Positions 55,129 to 64,000 of a stretch of 64,000 bases of DNA are shown here, one piece after another. Position numbers and translations under genes: made by a program. Below the pieces are notes generated by a model. That model searched no databases. It was not told where the DNA came from and saw only the letters and a list, made by a program, of their open reading frames with translations. The stretch is from Acidiferrimicrobium sp. IK (lineage in GTDB: Bacteria; Actinomycetota; Acidimicrobiia; Acidimicrobiales; Palsa-688), in NCBI RefSeq assembly GCF_025499425.1, contig NZ_JAIMCB010000003.1, forward strand, positions 248,001-312,000, given 5' to 3'. Position 1 is the first letter of the stretch. Every line of letters starts with the position of its first letter.

Positions 55129-58017
55129 GTGGCTGCCCCGGGACCCGTCGAGCTCGGACGCGGCGTGGTCGTCGGCTCCGGGCAGTCCGTCCCCGAGCCG
55201 TGGGCCGCCGCCGCGGTGGTCACCCTCGACGAGGAAGCGCTCCGCGACCCGCAAGCGGTCGTCGCCGAGCTGCGGACCGCGTGGGCGCAGCGCCAGCCGG
55301 TGGTCATCGAGCTGGGCGTCGACCCGGCCCGTTTCCGGGCCCCGCCGTCGCTGGAGGTGGAGCCGTGGACCCTCGACCCGGGCCTGCGCCTCTGGGAAGA
55401 GGAGTTGCAGTTCCTGGTGTGGGCCAACACCTACGACGCTCGCGACGGGGGCGACCCGACGTGGTGGTGGGCCCGCAAGGCCCAGCGCGTCGGTGCCAGA
55501 CCCCTTCGCGCGACGGCCGCCGGCGACGTCGAGATCCCCGGCGTCGGCCCGGTCTGGGTCGACGGCGGACCCCGGGAGCCGTTTCCCCACCTCCTCGACG
55601 GGCTGGCCGTCGTGCACCGCGAGAGCATCGAGCGCGGCCAGCTGACCGTCGCGTCCGCGGTCCGTCCTCCTGGCGCGGAGCTGGCCGGCGACCAGCTGCG
55701 GGCCGTCGGGCACGCCCGGGGGCCGGCGCGCATCATCGCCCCCGCCGGGTCGGGCAAGACCCGGGTCCTTACCGAACGGCTACGCCACCTGGTGGTCGAC
55801 CGCGGCTGGGAGCGCGACGCCATTCTCGCCGTGGCCTACAACAAAAAGGCCCAGGAGGAGCTGGACCTACGCTGTCGGGACTTCGGCCCCAAGACCAGGA
55901 CCCTCAACTCGCTCGGGTTGTGGGTGCTCGGGCAGGCCCGGGGCCGGACCCCGCAGGTTCTCGTCGAGCGCGACGTCCGCCGGCTGGTCGACCGCCTCGC
56001 CCCGAGCCGCCGGCACCGGGCCAACACCGACCCGGTCGGCCCCTACCTCGAGGCGCTGTCGCGGGTCCGCCTGGCGCTGGTGGACCCCGAGGAGGTGGAG
56101 GCCGAGCGCGACGACGTTCCCGGGCTCGGCGTCGTCTTCACCGGACTTCGCGCCGAGATGGCCGCCACCGGCACGGTCGACTTCGACGAGCAGATCTACG
56201 CCGCGATCGAGGTTCTCCTCGCCGACGGCGGCCTTCGCAGCCGACTTCAACTGACCTGCCGCCACCTTCTCGTCGACGAGTTCCAGGACCTGACTCCAGC
56301 CCACGTCCTGCTCCTCCGGCTGCTCGCCGGCCCGGTCGGCGACGTGTTCGGCGTCGGCGACGACGACCAGGTCATCTACGGGCACGCCGGCGCCGACCCG
56401 GCCTTCCTGATCGACTACGCCGCCCTGTTCCCCGGCGCCGGCGACCACCCCTTGGAGGTCAACTACCGCTGCCCTCCCGACGTGGTCGGCGCAGCTGCGT
56501 CGCTGCTGTCCTACAACCATCGGAGGGTGGCCAAGACCATCCGGGCTGCCCGCCAGTCGCCGGCCGAGGCGCCGGCGCTGCAGGTGCGCCGCCACGGCGG
56601 CGGCCAGGGCGCGGCGCAGGTAGCCACCCAGGTCGGGGAGTGGTTGAGCGACGGCGCGTCGCCGGATCAGGTGGCTGTGCTGGCCCGGGTGCACTCCGCC
56701 CTCCTGGCGCCGGCGGTGGCGCTCGGGGCGGCCGGCGTCCCCGTCGCGTCCACGGTCCGGGTCGACATCCTGGAGCGCACCGGGCTGCGGGCCGCCCTCG
56801 CCTACCTGCGCATCGCCACCGCCCCCGACGAGCGGATCGCCGCGTCCGACCTGATCGAGATCCTCCGCCGCCCGAGCAGAGGGCTGCCGCCGTGGTTCTC
56901 CGACCGGGTCCGTCGCCGGAGCCGCTGGTCGCTCGACAACCTGGCGGGCGTCGCATCCTCGCTCCCCGAGAAGGACGCCGCCAAGGTCGGTCGTCTGGTC
57001 GACGATCTCGTGGTCCTGCGAGCGGAGGCCGACCGGCGCGGCGCCACCGCCGCCGCGTTGCTGGGGGTGGTGCGCGACCAGATCGGCCTCGGCGGCGCGA
57101 TGGGCCTCCTCGACGCCAGCCGCGGCGGGGAGGGGTCGAGCCACCTCGACGACCTCGACGCCCTGGCCGAGGTGGCGGCGTTGCACCCCGATCCGGGCAC
57201 GCTCGAGGAGTGGGTCCGCTCCGAGCTGGAGCGACCCGCCGACCCCGCCGGCGTGACGCTGTCCACGGTGCACCGGGTCAAGGGCATGGAATGGGACCGG
57301 GTGGTGGTCTACGGCGTCACCGCCGGGCTGCTGCCGCACCGCCTCGCCGAGGACGACGAGGAGGAGCGGCGGATCCTGCACGTGGCGGTGACCCGAGCCC
57401 GTCACGCCGCCGTGGTGCTCGCCGACGCGGAGCGTCCGTCGCCGTTCCTCGCCGAGCTCGACGGGTCCGCGCCCCACCGGCCGGCCCGAACCGGGCCCGC
57501 TACCCCGGCGCGGGGTGCAGCGTCGGCCGGGCCGGCCAGCGGCGGGCGGGGCTCCTCCGCCCGGCGGCCCTCGGCGGGAGGCCCCAAGCCGCTCGAGGCC
57601 CGGGTCGGCCTGGCGCTGACGGTGCCCGGAGGGTTCAGCGGCACCATCGGCTCCACCGACGCCGACGGCGCGCTGGTCAGCCTCGACACCGGATCGTCCC
57701 TGAGGGTGCGCTGGGGTGACACCGTCAGCGTCCACGGCCGCGACGCCCTGCTCGTGGCGCCCGCCGACCTGGCCCCCGAGGCTGCCGCGGCCGAAGCGGC
57801 GCTGCGGGCGTGGCGCACGGGCAGGGCCAGGGCCGACAAGGTCGCCCCGTTCATCGTCTGCTCGGACCGGACGCTGCGGGCCATCGCCACCGCCCGGCCC
57901 GACACCCTCGTCGCGCTCCGCCGGATCGACGGCATCGGCCCGACCAAGCTCGACCAGTACGGCGAGGAGATCCTCTCGGTGCTGGCCGCCGCGGCCGACC
58001 CGGCCCCGGCGGGGTGA
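55129..58017 (+). CDS. UvrD/Rep-family DNA helicase with HRDC domain (UvrD2-like)
   Basis: A 962-residue superfamily 1A helicase. Walker A APAGSGKTR (about 204-212), Walker B LLVDEFQDLT (about 381), the QxxR-type VNYRCPPDVV, and motif V/VI (VHRVKGMEWDRVV; HVAVTRARHA). The end (about 888-955) is an HRDC domain, IDGIGPTKLDQYGEEIL, as in mycobacterial UvrD2. The first about 190 residues have no helicase motifs and are not found in standard UvrD. It probably unwinds DNA in repair. A Pro/Ala linker precedes the final domain. Confidence 0.92.
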   Translation: MAAPGPVELGRGVVVGSGQSVPEPWAAAAVVTLDEEALRDPQAVVAELRTAWAQRQPVVIELGVDPARFRAPPSLEVEPWTLDPGLRLWEEELQFLVWANTYDARDGGDPTWWWARKAQRVGARPLRATAAGDVEIPGVGPVWVDGGPREPFPHLLDGLAVVHRESIERGQLTVASAVRPPGAELAGDQLRAVGHARGPARIIAPAGSGKTRVLTERLRHLVVDRGWERDAILAVAYNKKAQEELDLRCRDFGPKTRTLNSLGLWVLGQARGRTPQVLVERDVRRLVDRLAPSRRHRANTDPVGPYLEALSRVRLALVDPEEVEAERDDVPGLGVVFTGLRAEMAATGTVDFDEQIYAAIEVLLADGGLRSRLQLTCRHLLVDEFQDLTPAHVLLLRLLAGPVGDVFGVGDDDQVIYGHAGADPAFLIDYAALFPGAGDHPLEVNYRCPPDVVGAAASLLSYNHRRVAKTIRAARQSPAEAPALQVRRHGGGQGAAQVATQVGEWLSDGASPDQVAVLARVHSALLAPAVALGAAGVPVASTVRVDILERTGLRAALAYLRIATAPDERIAASDLIEILRRPSRGLPPWFSDRVRRRSRWSLDNLAGVASSLPEKDAAKVGRLVDDLVVLRAEADRRGATAAALLGVVRDQIGLGGAMGLLDASRGGEGSSHLDDLDALAEVAALHPDPGTLEEWVRSELERPADPAGVTLSTVHRVKGMEWDRVVVYGVTAGLLPHRLAEDDEEERRILHVAVTRARHAAVVLADAERPSPFLAELDGSAPHRPARTGPATPARGAASAGPASGGRGSSARRPSAGGPKPLEARVGLALTVPGGFSGTIGSTDADGALVSLDTGSSLRVRWGDTVSVHGRDALLVAPADLAPEAAAAEAALRAWRTGRARADKVAPFIVCSDRTLRAIATARPDTLVALRRIDGIGPTKLDQYGEEILSVLAAAADPAPAG

Positions 58018-58047
58018 TTGGCCGGCCGGGTACCCGGCCGCGACCGT

Positions 58048-58053
58048 TAGCCT
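58048..58053 (+). promoter_or_regulatory. -10 hexamer TAGCCT for the ABC exporter, leaderless
   Basis: TAGCCT ends ten bases before ATG 58064. Confidence 0.4.
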
Positions 58054-58063
58054 GGGTAACGAC

Positions 58064-61000
58064 ATGTCGCTGAGCTCCACCGCCCCGCCGTCGGCTGCCG
58101 GCGGCCAGCCCGGGCGGGACGCCCGCCGCCCCGGATGGATCCGGCGGATGGCGCCGTGGCTGGCCCCCTACCGGCGCAACGTGGTCCTGGCGTTCGGGGC
58201 GGCGCTGGTCGGCAGCGCAGTGACCGCGGCGGCGCCGGCGATCCAGCGCCAAGTCGTCGACAACGTCATCATCCACCACCGCTCGCCGCTGGCCCCGTGG
58301 CTGGCCTTGCTCGCCGGCGCCGCGGTCGTCAACTTCGTGGCGGCCTACGTCCGCCGCTTCGTCGGCGGCCGGGTCAGCCTCGACGTGCAATACGACCTGC
58401 GCAACGCCATCTACGACCAGCTGCAGCGCCTCGACTTCGCCCGCCACGACGAGCTGCAGACCGGGCAGCTGGTGTCGCGGGCCAACTCCGACGTCGGCCT
58501 GCTCCAAGGGCTCCTGGCCTTCTTGCCGATGATGAGCGGCAACGTGTTGCTGCTCGTGGTGTCGATCGCGGTCATGTTCGTCCTGTCGCCGATGCTCGCC
58601 CTGATCAGCCTTGCCGTGGTCCCGGTGATGATCGTCACCGCGTACCGGATGAGGGCTCAGACCTTCCCCGCCAACTGGGACGCCCAGCAGAAGGAGGGCG
58701 AGGTCGCGGTCGTCGTCGAGGAAGGCGTAACCGGGATCCGGGTGGTGAAGGGCTTCGGCCAGGAGCGGCGAGAGGTCGACCACCTCGTCGCCAAGGCGCG
58801 GGCCCTCTACGGGTCGCGGCTGCGAGCGGTGCGGCTGCAAGCCCGCTACCAGCCGGTGCTCCAGACCGTGCCGGTCCTCGGCCAGGTCGCGGTGCTCGGC
58901 CTCGGCGGGTGGCTGGCCATCGACGGGCGGATCACCATCGGCACGTTCCTGGCGTTCTCCACCTACCTGGCGCAGCTGAGCGCCCCCGCCCGGATGCTCG
59001 CCGCCGTGCTCCTCGTCGGCCAGCAGGCCCGGGCCGGCGCCGAACGGGTACTCGACCTCCTAGCCGTCGACCCGACCGTCGACGAAGCTCCCGACGCCGA
59101 CGTCTTGCCGCCCGTCCGGGGCGAGATCACCTTCGAGCACGTCAGCTTCGAGTACCGCGACGGCCGGCGCGTGCTCGACGACTTCGACCTGTCGATCGCC
59201 TCCGGAGAACGGGTGGCGATCGTCGGCGCGTCGGGTTCGGGCAAGTCGACGGTGGCCATGCTGGTGCCGCGCTTTTACGACGCCAGCCACGGCACGGTCC
59301 GCGTAGACGGCGTCGACGTCCGCAGCGTGACCCTCACGTCCCTGCGCCGGCAGATCGGAGTGGTGTTCGAGGAGAGCTTCCTCTTCTCCGACACCGTCCG
59401 GGCCAACATCGCCTTCGGCCGCCCCGATGCCAGCGACGAGGAGGTCAAAGCCGCGGCGCGCGCCGCTCGCGCCGAGGGGTTCATCGAGGCGCTGCCCGAC
59501 GGCTACGACACCGTGGTCGGAGAGCGCGGCATGAGCCTCTCCGGCGGTCAACGCCAGCGCGTCACCCTGGCCCGGGCTTTGCTCACCGACCCGCGGGTGT
59601 TGATCCTCGACGACGCCACCAGCGCGGTCGACGCCCAGACCGAAGAAGACATCCACGACGCGCTGCGAGCCCTGCTCGCCGGGCGCACCACCCTGCTCGT
59701 CGCCCACCGGCGCTCCACGCTCGGCCTGGCTGACCGCATCGTCGTCCTCGACGGTGGGCGGGTGCTGGACCAGGGCAGCCACGAGACCCTCATCGGTCGC
59801 TGTCCGGCCTACCGGCGGCTGCTCGCCAGCCCCGGCGACGAGCTGGCCGAGGGGCCCGAGCCGGGGGAGGGCCACGGGATGCCTGCCGGCTCGGGCGACG
59901 ACGGCCCGATCCGCCCCGGTGCCGCCGATCCCGTCATGCGCGTCCGTCCCACCCCCGCCCGCGTCGCCCCGGCGGCCGGGGCCGGCGCCGGCGCGGCGAT
60001 GGGCGGCCCCGGCAACTGGATGGGCGGGCTGGCCGCCACCCCCGACCTGCTCGAGAAGGTGGCGGCGCTGGCCCCCGCCACCGACACCCCAGACATCGAC
60101 GTGGACGGGCAGCGGGCCTACGACCCCGACTTCAGTCTGCGCCACTTCGTCCGTCCCTTCCGCCGTCAGCTCGGGCTCGGACTGACGCTGGTCCTGCTCG
60201 ACGCGCTGGCCACCCTGGCCGGGCCGGTCCTGATCAGGGCCGGCCTCGACGACGGGGTGGCCAAGGCGTCCGGGACCGCGCTGGCCGCGGCGTCGATCGC
60301 CTTCCTGGCGGTCACCGCCGCCGACCTGATCGACACCGTGGTTCAAGTGCTGGTCACCGGCCGCACCGCCGAGCGGTTGCTGTTCGCGCTGCGGGTGCGG
60401 ATCTGGTCGCAGCTGATGCGGCTGTCGGTCGACTTCTACGACCGGGAGATGGGCGGGCGGATCATGACCCGGATGACCACCGACGTCGACGCGCTGTCCA
60501 CCCTGCTGCAGACCGGTCTGATCAACGCCCTGGTCGCCATGTTCACCTTCGTCGGGGTGGGGGTCGCCCTCGCGGTGTGGAACTGGGAGCTGGCTTTGAC
60601 GACCATGAGCGTCGTGGTCCCCCTCGCCGGCGCGACGGTCGCGTACCGGCGCCTGTCGGGCCGGGCGTACCGCTCCGCCCGAGAGCGCATCTCGGTGGTC
60701 AACGCCACCATGCAAGAGAGCCTGTCGGGGGTCCGCGAGACCCACGCGTTCGACCGCTCGGCGCACAACCAGGACCACTTCCACTCGTTGGCCGCCCGCT
60801 ACCTAGAGGCCCGGCTGGGCGCCCAGCGACTGGTCGCCACCTACTTCCCGTTCGTGCAGTTCCTCTCCGACGTGGCGGGGATATTGGTGCTGGCCGTCGG
60901 CTCGGCGCTCGTCCGCGGCCATTCGCTCACCGCCGGCGAGCTGGTCGGGTTCCTGCTCTACCTCGACGTGTTCTTCTCGCCGATCCAGCAGCTGTCGCAG

Positions 61001-61861
61001 ACCTTCGACTCCTACCAGCAAGCCGGAGCCTCGGTCGCCCAGATCAACGCGCTCATGGCCCAGCGACCGCTCGTCGAGCTGCCCGACGAGCCGGTCCGTC
61101 CGCCCCGCCTGCAGGGGCGGGTGTCGTTCGACGCGGTGCGCTTCTCCTATCCCGGAGGCCCCGAGGGTCAAGAAGCCCTTCGAGGCGTCACCTTGACCAT
61201 CGAGCCAGGCCAGACGGTGGCCCTCGTCGGTGAGACCGGCGCCGGCAAGTCGACGATCATCAAGCTGGTCACCCGGTTCTACGACCCGACCGGCGGCGCG
61301 GTGCGCATCGACGGGATCGACCTACGCCAGATCGACCTCGAGGCGCTGCGCCAGCAGCTCGGGTACGTACCCCAGGAGGCGTTCCTGTTCTCCGGCACCC
61401 TCCGCGACAACATCGCGTACGGCCGGCCCGACGCGACAGACGCCGAGGTCCGGCGGGCCGCGGCCGCGGTGGGCGCCGACGCGTTCGTGCGGGGCCTCCC
61501 CGACGGTTACGACACCGTGGTGAGCGAGCGGGGCCGCTCGCTGTCGTCGGGGCAGCGGCAGCTGATCGCGCTGGCCCGAGCGGAGCTGGTCGACCCGGCG
61601 GTCCTCCTCCTCGACGAGGCCACCTCCAACCTGGACCTGGCCACCGAGGAGCGGGTGAGCCGGGCCATGGGCGTCGTCGCCCACGGCCGGACCACCATCC
61701 TCATCGCCCACCGCCTCCAGACCGCGGCGCGCGCCGACCGGGTAGTGGTGATGGACCACGGCGTGGTGGTGGAGGACGGCTCCCCAGACGATCTGCTCCT
61801 CGCCGGCGGCCCGTACGCCCGGCTGTGGGCTCTCGCCGAGGCGGGCAGCCTGGTCGAGTGA
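58064..61861 (+). CDS. Single-chain double ABC exporter (TMD-NBD-TMD-NBD)
   Basis: A 1265-residue exporter containing two complete half-transporters. First half: six helices, Walker A GASGSGKST (about 387), signature LSGGQ (about 491), Walker B ILDDATSAVD, where the catalytic glutamate is replaced by Asp. Second half: Walker A GETGAGKST (about 1056), LSSGQ, and LLDEATSNLD with the normal Glu. So nucleotide site 1 looks degenerate and site 2 competent, as in heterodimeric exporters such as BmrCD and TM287/288, but here in one polypeptide. A Gly/Ala/Pro linker of about 80 residues joins the halves. Substrate unknown. Confidence 0.93.
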   Translation: MSLSSTAPPSAAGGQPGRDARRPGWIRRMAPWLAPYRRNVVLAFGAALVGSAVTAAAPAIQRQVVDNVIIHHRSPLAPWLALLAGAAVVNFVAAYVRRFVGGRVSLDVQYDLRNAIYDQLQRLDFARHDELQTGQLVSRANSDVGLLQGLLAFLPMMSGNVLLLVVSIAVMFVLSPMLALISLAVVPVMIVTAYRMRAQTFPANWDAQQKEGEVAVVVEEGVTGIRVVKGFGQERREVDHLVAKARALYGSRLRAVRLQARYQPVLQTVPVLGQVAVLGLGGWLAIDGRITIGTFLAFSTYLAQLSAPARMLAAVLLVGQQARAGAERVLDLLAVDPTVDEAPDADVLPPVRGEITFEHVSFEYRDGRRVLDDFDLSIASGERVAIVGASGSGKSTVAMLVPRFYDASHGTVRVDGVDVRSVTLTSLRRQIGVVFEESFLFSDTVRANIAFGRPDASDEEVKAAARAARAEGFIEALPDGYDTVVGERGMSLSGGQRQRVTLARALLTDPRVLILDDATSAVDAQTEEDIHDALRALLAGRTTLLVAHRRSTLGLADRIVVLDGGRVLDQGSHETLIGRCPAYRRLLASPGDELAEGPEPGEGHGMPAGSGDDGPIRPGAADPVMRVRPTPARVAPAAGAGAGAAMGGPGNWMGGLAATPDLLEKVAALAPATDTPDIDVDGQRAYDPDFSLRHFVRPFRRQLGLGLTLVLLDALATLAGPVLIRAGLDDGVAKASGTALAAASIAFLAVTAADLIDTVVQVLVTGRTAERLLFALRVRIWSQLMRLSVDFYDREMGGRIMTRMTTDVDALSTLLQTGLINALVAMFTFVGVGVALAVWNWELALTTMSVVVPLAGATVAYRRLSGRAYRSARERISVVNATMQESLSGVRETHAFDRSAHNQDHFHSLAARYLEARLGAQRLVATYFPFVQFLSDVAGILVLAVGSALVRGHSLTAGELVGFLLYLDVFFSPIQQLSQTFDSYQQAGASVAQINALMAQRPLVELPDEPVRPPRLQGRVSFDAVRFSYPGGPEGQEALRGVTLTIEPGQTVALVGETGAGKSTIIKLVTRFYDPTGGAVRIDGIDLRQIDLEALRQQLGYVPQEAFLFSGTLRDNIAYGRPDATDAEVRRAAAAVGADAFVRGLPDGYDTVVSERGRSLSSGQRQLIALARAELVDPAVLLLDEATSNLDLATEERVSRAMGVVAHGRTTILIAHRLQTAARADRVVVMDHGVVVEDGSPDDLLLAGGPYARLWALAEAGSLVE

Positions 61862-61864
61862 GCG

Positions 61865-61882
61865 CCGGGCCGGCGGGCCCGG
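61865..61882. terminator. Hairpin between convergent genes
   Basis: CCGGGCC-GGCG-GGCCCGG, seven perfect pairs, four bases after the ABC exporter stop and 37 before the convergent gene's stop; it can serve both strands. No U-run. Confidence 0.45.
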
Positions 61883-61918
61883 GGCCGGCAGGCGCCGGCC
61901 GGCGGGCTCGGTGGCGGG

Positions 61919-64000
61919 TCAGCCGGCCGGTGCGGTGGACTCCCACACGGCTAGCTGCCCGTTGACCGTCCCGGCGACCACTGCGGTGGCGCCTAGCCAC
62001 GCGACCTGGTCGAGGGAGGCGGTGCCGGTCGTCTGCCACGGCGTGGCGCCGGTGTCGACCCTGCTCCAGGTCGCCCCGGAGTTGGAGGACGTCCACAAGC
62101 CCAGGCCTGCGCCGGCCGCGGTGTCGGTGGTCGCCGAGGCCGACCCGCCGGCGGCCAACCACGACTGGCCGGAGATGGCGAGGGAGCGGAGGCCGATCGC
62201 CGGCGCATCGCTGAAGGCGGTCACCTTCTGGACGGTCCAGGTTGCGCCGGTCGGGGACCGCCACAGGGTCGGGTGGAGCGTGCCGTCGGCTGAGGTGGTC
62301 GAACCCCAGGCCACCAGGCCGCCCGAGGTCCCCGTGCTGGCTGGCGCGCTGGTCGAAACCGCGGTGGTCGAAGCAGCGGTGGAGGGTGCGGTGCTAGAGG
62401 GTGCCGTCGCCGGCGTCGAGGCGGCCGTCACCGCCGTGGGGGAGCAGCCGGCAATGCTGTCGGCGCCGCCGGTAACCGCTGCGGGCACCGATGCCGCCGT
62501 CCATGCCGATCCGCTCCGGCTGGTCCACGCCAGCGCCCGGCTGCCGGGGCCGGCGAGCGCCCCGACCCCGACCGCCACGGCGCCATCCGGGCCGCTGCAC
62601 ACGCCTCGGGGTGTCTCATCGAGCAGGGACGGGGAGCGGTCCAGGCCGCCGGCGAGGGTCCAGGCGGCGCCGGTGGCAGACGTCCAAGCCAGGGGGTGAC
62701 CGCCCGGTCCGGCGTTGGCCGCCGCCGGGCCGGTCCCCACCGCGACGAAAGATCCCGACGCCAGGCGGGTCAGCGCGTTGAGGCTGGTGGGGCTGCCCCC
62801 GGTCCCGAACGCGCCGTTGATCGCCGTGGCCTGCACCCACGAGAGGTCTCCGGCGGCTGGACCCGACGCCGCCGGGTTGGACGCCAGGCGCCACGCCTCC
62901 CCCTGGGGCTGGCCGGCAGCCAGGAGGCTGGTGGTCGCCGCCTGTGCCCCGACCGCGACCGCTCCGCCGACCGTCGCCCCGCCAACCGTCGCCCCGCCAA
63001 CCGTCGCCCCGCCAACCGTCGCCCCGCCAACCGTCGCCCCGCCAACCGTCGCCCCGCCGCCGGCTGTCGAGGTGCCGGTGTCACCAGCCGCACCCCAGGC
63101 GATGGCCTGCGCCACCCGAGCCCCGCTGAAAACGCTCCCGGTCGGCACCACCGACCAAGACGACCCGTCGGAGGACTCCAACACCACCACCGACGCCTGG
63201 TCCTGACCGAGGAGCTGCCCGGGCTGGGTGACATCGACGACGAGGCGCAGCGTGCCTCCGGCGCGCACCAACGAGACCGGCTTGGCTTCGGCCCTCGGCG
63301 TCCCCCACACCGCCGCCGACCCCGTCGCTTCGCTCCACGACACGGGGGTGGCGGCCGTCGCGGCGGGCGGAACCGCTCCGGTGCCGACCAGCAGGCGGGG
63401 GACCCCGGCGTCGGGGTCGGCGATCAGCGTGGTGGCGCCGTCGGTGGCAACGAGGCCGGGATGCCAGGCCGCCGCGGTCGCCGAGGCGGGCAGGCCGAGG
63501 GGGGTCCAGCTCCGCCCGTCCACCGACGTCCAAGCGAGGGCGATGCCGTCACCGCCGCCGACCGCGACCAGGCCGCCGGACGTGGGCGACACCGCGTCCA
63601 CGGCGGCGCCATCGGGATCGGGCCGGGCCGCCTCCATCGGGAACGACAGCGACGGCGCGCTCCAGCTGAACCCGTCGGGGGAGATCCACGACGCCGGCGC
63701 CCAAGTGCCGTTGTTGTTGACCGCGCCAACCGCCTCGTAGATCGTGGCGGTACCCCGGACCATCGCGGTGATGGCCGAGATCCGGTAGTCGCCACCGCCG
63801 CTGAACGCCTGTCCGGCGTCGGGCTCCTGGGCCCAGCGCAGCCCGTCGGTCGACGTCCAGATGGTCCCGTCCGTTGCCACCCCGGAACGGCGGGTACCGG
63901 CAGCGAACACCCCGGCCTGCGTGACCAGGATGCTGCGCACGTCAGCGCCCGGCGCGCCGTTGATCAGCCGCTCGGCGCCGGCCACCCGGGTGAAGTGGCG
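61919..64000 (-). CDS. Asp-box repeat (sialidase-like) beta-propeller protein, N-terminus beyond the window
   Basis: At least 693 residues; the frame is open to the right edge, so the start lies beyond it. At least eight repeats of the type W-T-S-x-D/S-G-x-x-W occur (IWTSTDGLRW, AWTSVDGRSW, AWTSATGAAW, AWTSRSGSAW, LWRSPTGATW, LWTSSNSGATW), as in BNR/Asp-box beta-propellers. The strings between are Ala/Gly/Thr-rich, with a six-copy ATVGG run. No catalytic residues can be assigned, so it may be a secreted binding protein rather than an enzyme. Confidence 0.7.
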   Translation of the reverse strand, partial: RHFTRVAGAERLINGAPGADVRSILVTQAGVFAAGTRRSGVATDGTIWTSTDGLRWAQEPDAGQAFSGGGDYRISAITAMVRGTATIYEAVGAVNNNGTWAPASWISPDGFSWSAPSLSFPMEAARPDPDGAAVDAVSPTSGGLVAVGGGDGIALAWTSVDGRSWTPLGLPASATAAAWHPGLVATDGATTLIADPDAGVPRLLVGTGAVPPAATAATPVSWSEATGSAAVWGTPRAEAKPVSLVRAGGTLRLVVDVTQPGQLLGQDQASVVVLESSDGSSWSVVPTGSVFSGARVAQAIAWGAAGDTGTSTAGGGATVGGATVGGATVGGATVGGATVGGATVGGAVAVGAQAATTSLLAAGQPQGEAWRLASNPAASGPAAGDLSWVQATAINGAFGTGGSPTSLNALTRLASGSFVAVGTGPAAANAGPGGHPLAWTSATGAAWTLAGGLDRSPSLLDETPRGVCSGPDGAVAVGVGALAGPGSRALAWTSRSGSAWTAASVPAAVTGGADSIAGCSPTAVTAASTPATAPSSTAPSTAASTTAVSTSAPASTGTSGGLVAWGSTTSADGTLHPTLWRSPTGATWTVQKVTAFSDAPAIGLRSLAISGQSWLAAGGSASATTDTAAGAGLGLWTSSNSGATWSRVDTGATPWQTTGTASLDQVAWLGATAVVAGTVNGQLAVWESTAPAG
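62971..63060 (-). repeat. 15-bp tandem repeat encoding GGATV
   Basis: Six units of CCGTCGCCCCGCCAA at 62971, 62986, 63001, 63016, 63031 and 63046, the last with two changes. On the minus strand each encodes GGATV. Near-perfect identity indicates recent expansion. Confidence 0.9.

Noticed and set aside
62971..63060. CRISPR-like array
   Set aside because: 15-bp units are directly adjacent with no spacers and lie in frame in a protein gene.

Overview
The window is GC-rich actinobacterial chromosome. A WhiB regulator, a SepH-type FtsZ regulator, a PimB-like mannosyltransferase, an MprAB-like two-component pair and many genes starting with GTG or TTG all point that way. The mix of a class II (B12) ribonucleotide reductase, a DUF3501 cluster and large glycosyltransferases suggests Acidimicrobiia or a near relative; that class-level guess is inference. 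No tRNA, rRNA, CRISPR array, transposase or phage gene was seen.

Layout. 0-4.8 kb (minus): glycerol kinase, an alkylglycerone-phosphate-synthase-like flavoprotein and GlpD. 4.86-7.9 kb (plus): a PerR-type peroxide sensor with its own operator, rubrerythrin, a GlpC-like Fe-S/CCG protein and DUF3501. 8-17 kb: whiB, trpD, an Lrp-type RAM protein, a NYN-domain protein behind a 15-codon leader ORF, a CDDC mini-protein, an oversized SepH, queG (no stop codon in frame) and a PimB-like mannosyltransferase. 17-25.4 kb: housekeeping and lipid genes (SRPBCC, glutathione peroxidase, TrmH, SDR, ROK kinase, aminotransferase, PlsC, ACT protein) and a Tat-lipoprotein BBE-like oxidase. 25.4-28.8 kb: nrdJ with a structured leader. 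28.8-29.9 kb: a graveyard of gene remnants. 29.9-33.6 kb: orphan substrate-binding protein and a divergent MFS exporter/TetR pair sharing an operator.

33.7-38.6 kb: a P1B-5-type metal ATPase with a C-terminal hemerythrin domain, convergent with a VIT/CCC1 transporter, then an MCP-like receptor and a MarR remnant. 38.6-44.3 kb: tandem YbjQ protein, GAF/winged-helix regulator divergent from acetaldehyde dehydrogenase plus DUF779, and an L,D-transpeptidase. 44.3-50.4 kb: GT2-GtrA glycosyltransferase, a two-component system and a GT39 glycosyltransferase. 50.5-64 kb: FtsH, FetAB-like exporter, PhoU-like protein, MsrB, UvrD2-like helicase, a single-chain double ABC exporter and a partial Asp-box repeat protein.

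How they fit together. Iron and oxidative stress recur: PerR, rubrerythrin, glutathione peroxidase, MsrB, the P1B-5 ATPase, VIT and FetAB all plausibly control iron or repair oxidative damage. A second theme is the envelope: PimB-like enzyme, PlsC, glycosyltransferases, L,D-transpeptidase, SepH and possibly an ether-lipid enzyme. A third is transcript architecture: 17 start codons sit 6-10 nt behind a TANNNT hexamer, as expected for leaderless mRNAs, which also helps choose starts.
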